Assembly: GCA_025356185.1 (NCBI GenBank)
Contig: JANXUN010000042.1
Span: 1-5,983, forward strand
Direction: 5' to 3'
Source: Gemmatimonadaceae bacterium
Lineage (GTDB): Bacteria; Gemmatimonadota; Gemmatimonadetes; Gemmatimonadales; Gemmatimonadaceae
DNA: 5,983 nt
Part shown: in pieces, positions 4,046 to 5,983 of the stretch
Position numbering within the stretch: position 1 is the first letter of the stretch
Layout: every line of letters starts with the position of its first letter
Translations under genes and position numbers: made by a program
Notes under the pieces: model-generated
Told to the model about the DNA's origin: nothing
Seen by the model: the letters and a program-made list of their open reading frames with translations, nothing else
The model's database searches: none

Positions 4046-5983
4046 CTATCGCGATGGTTTGCCGAGCACGAGACCGAGGCTGTCGAAGGCCGCACCAAAG
4101 TGCAGCCAATCACCACGACGCATCGCGTCTCGCATAATGTCATACAACCGCGTGACCTGCTGGTCGCGCGCTGCGCCGCCATTGACAAGCCAATCAGTGG
4201 CCCGCTTGGGAGACGCAAGAACGCCGCGCAACGCTGCGACGGCGTCGCCAACGGTAGCGCTGATTGCGAGACGGGAGCCGTCGAGCACTGCCACTTGGCT
4301 CACGAACGGAGCCCCGTTCGCCTGGCTCAAAATTAACGATTGCACGAGCACGGGTCCGTGATCCGTGGGCAGGACGTTAATTCGACCCAGTCGCGTGCGG
4401 GAATCGCGGCGACCATTTTCGGCGGCGCGGGCTCGTACAGAATCGAGCGCTACACGCAGCCGGTCTGCCAGCGCGCTCCATCGCACGGGAGGGCCTGTCG
4501 TTGAGTCCCAGTATGTGGCACGCTGACGGCCCCCGACCGAGCTGATCACGCCGTCCAGCGTGTCACCCCCGTCCACCAGCGGCACACTCCACGCGGTCGT
4601 GCCCCGCGTGTTGCTACCAAATAGGTGCGGTGGAATGCTGCTGCCCATCGACGCGCTATCCGGCAAATGGCGGACCACGGACCCCTCAAACCGAGACCCA
4701 TGCCGTGCGAACGTGCGTAGTTGCGCGACGCTTCCTTCGGTCGGGGCCGGTAACAAATCAGCAACGGACGGCGCGAGATCCCGCGCCGCGATCACGAGCG
4801 ACGGTACGAGGGCAAACCAGCTTCGCGCAATTGGGTCAAGTCGATCGCTCGCGACGAATCGCACGCGTCCGGTGTTGGCATCGACGAGCGCCGTCGCGGC
4901 AAAGCGAAAGTAACTGCGTTCTGATCCGGCGAGCGTCCAGTGTTGACTGAGCGGATATCGATTCGACGCACTGTAGAGATTCACCGCCCAGATAATTTGA
5001 TCGTCGGCGAGAATCGGTTGAACGTCGTCCCCAACGGCGAACACGGGCGCCATTCTTGCGACACGCTCTCGCACATCACGATACGAAACGAGTCGTGGTG
5101 CCGGACCTGAAATTGTATCGGCGTCAAGCAGCGAGGGATCACGCATGGCCCATGCGTGCGCCACGCGAAGCGAGAGGCCACGCAAGAGTGCGCCGCGCAC
5201 CCCTGCTGGATCACGTACGAGGCGATGTCCACGAAGTCCTGGTGCCGCGATGGGTTCACTCAAGTCGTCGTGCTCTTCGCCGCGTGAGGCGATGTTGAGA
5301 TCGAGCACGCTGTCACGCACGCGCGGTAACGTGAGATCTGCGAGGGCAATGGTCCAACGATCGCTGTTGCTGCCCGGTCGGCGCACTAACACGCCGGCGA
5401 TGTGTCCATCGGCCATTTGCGTCCAACCAAGACCGGCCGCAGTCGATGTCGCGACCGCGCCGTTATCGCGACCACCGTCGCGTGACACACTGCCATCCCA
5501 CAAACTCACACGCGCAGGCAATTGTGCGAGTGTTGGTAGTTCGCGTACACGCGATGACGGGCCTTGCGTTGGGGCATTGGGACTCATCGCACCGACGCGT
5601 ATCGCATCGGCGTCGTACGCACGACGGCTGTATAACGTGCGACTCGCGACGTACGGCAAATCTCGGCGAGCCGGGTCGCCGACCCAATCTCCGCGATTCA
5701 GCAAGATCGGCAGGATTTGACGTCCGCCCAGCGCGCTGCACAACACAAGCGAGAGCGTGATAAACGCTGCACGCAATTGCCCAATCCACGCGGCGCGCAA
5801 AAAAACGGGTGCCGCGACCGTGCAGATGACGACGAGCACGCGATCAGCTTGCAACGAAACCACGTGATCGACGCGCAGAAAGAGTCCGTCGGGACCCGTT
5901 CCATTCTGCAACAGGTCAAACGTGTCGAGTCGATAGCTCCACGCGAACAACAGGAGCACGCCCGCGCCCAGAACGCTCATGTG
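4046..5983 (-). CDS. UPF0182 (COG1615) family membrane protein, C-terminal part (N-terminus beyond window)
   Basis: Function unknown; UPF0182 proteins are large membrane proteins with several N-terminal membrane helices and a big extracytoplasmic region. Numbering is from the first visible Met (5980). Hydrophobic segments lie at about 3-15, 48-66 and 72-86. The linker YRLDTFDLLQNG to VDHVVSL matches the family loop before the last two helices. After the membrane part, NRGDWVGDPARRDLPYVAS resembles the usual N-E-x-x-E-x-PYI segment. The family core is clear at IIWAVNLYSASNRYPLS (329-345) and ALVDANTGRVRF through DRLDPIARSWFALVPSL (364-395). A C-terminal block VLVQSLILSQ to VGDAVAALRGV (544-587) and the ending RLYDIMRDAMRRGDWLHFG (611-629) fit too. 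The frame is open to the window edge and the family normally has about seven helices, so the Met at 5980 is probably internal. The region after 395 is unusual (see findings). It ends 37 nt before sucC on the same strand, so readthrough is possible. Confidence 0.8.
   Translation of the reverse strand, partial: HMSVLGAGVLLLFAWSYRLDTFDLLQNGTGPDGLFLRVDHVVSLQADRVLVVICTVAAPVFLRAAWIGQLRAAFITLSLVLCSALGGRQILPILLNRGDWVGDPARRDLPYVASRTLYSRRAYDADAIRVGAMSPNAPTQGPSSRVRELPTLAQLPARVSLWDGSVSRDGGRDNGAVATSTAAGLGWTQMADGHIAGVLVRRPGSNSDRWTIALADLTLPRVRDSVLDLNIASRGEEHDDLSEPIAAPGLRGHRLVRDPAGVRGALLRGLSLRVAHAWAMRDPSLLDADTISGPAPRLVSYRDVRERVARMAPVFAVGDDVQPILADDQIIWAVNLYSASNRYPLSQHWTLAGSERSYFRFAATALVDANTGRVRFVASDRLDPIARSWFALVPSLVIAARDLAPSVADLLPAPTEGSVAQLRTFARHGSRFEGSVVRHLPDSASMGSSIPPHLFGSNTRGTTAWSVPLVDGGDTLDGVISSVGGRQRATYWDSTTGPPVRWSALADRLRVALDSVRARAAENGRRDSRTRLGRINVLPTDHGPVLVQSLILSQANGAPFVSQVAVLDGSRLAISATVGDAVAALRGVLASPKRATDWLVNGGAARDQQVTRLYDIMRDAMRRGDWLHFGAAFDSLGLVLGKPSR

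Noticed and set aside
4009..4251. An 81-residue N-terminal extension of SucC from an ATG at 4251
   Set aside because: It overlaps the end of the UPF0182 gene, has no SucC character, and the GTG at 4008 has both the conserved N-terminus and a good GGAG motif.
4025..4336. Plus-strand open frames opposite the end of the UPF0182 gene
   Set aside because: The opposite strand encodes the well-supported UPF0182 C-terminus; there is no ribosome binding site or family resemblance.
5978..5980. The ATG at 5980 as the true start of the UPF0182 protein
   Set aside because: The frame remains open to the window edge, only three of about seven expected membrane segments would be included, and too little upstream sequence is present to judge a ribosome binding site.

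Overview
The window is a compact stretch of bacterial core genes, all read on the minus strand (right to left). It is GC-rich by eye and has no mobile elements, CRISPR, rRNA or tRNA that I can see. In transcription order: a UPF0182-type membrane protein whose N-terminus lies outside the window (4046-5983), sucC (2863-4008), sucD (1994-2866), ndk (1521-1946), a DUF177/YceD protein (895-1407), rpmF for ribosomal protein L32 (675-857), and the first 223 codons of plsX, cut off by the left edge (1-671).

Organism: sucCD-ndk followed by DUF177-rpmF-plsX, with a UPF0182 protein upstream, suits a GC-rich, non-proteobacterial lineage. I favour Gemmatimonadota. This rests on remembered gene order and protein style, not on a search, so confidence is moderate at best.

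Region by region: (1) 4046-5983 holds the last part of the membrane region and the whole extracytoplasmic part of a divergent UPF0182 protein. (2) 1521-4008 is an energy-metabolism block. SucC and SucD form succinyl-CoA synthetase (TCA cycle, substrate-level phosphorylation), with stop and start codons overlapping by 4 nt. Ndk, 47 nt downstream, equilibrates nucleoside triphosphates. (3) 1408-1520 is the largest gap (113 nt) and carries two inverted repeats. The second forms a perfect 13-bp stem only as minus-strand RNA, where one pair is G-U, and a short U-run follows. It may be a terminator or attenuator dividing the two blocks. (4) 1-1407 is the widespread DUF177-rpmF-plsX cluster, linking ribosome assembly to phospholipid and fatty-acid synthesis. 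plsX starts with TTG only 3 nt after the rpmF stop.

No exotic or clearly new system is present. The points most worth checking are the divergent UPF0182 protein, the ndk/DUF177 intergenic hairpins with the missing Shine-Dalgarno at DUF177, and start-codon choices that simple ORF calling would get wrong (sucC GTG, plsX TTG, DUF177 internal ATG).
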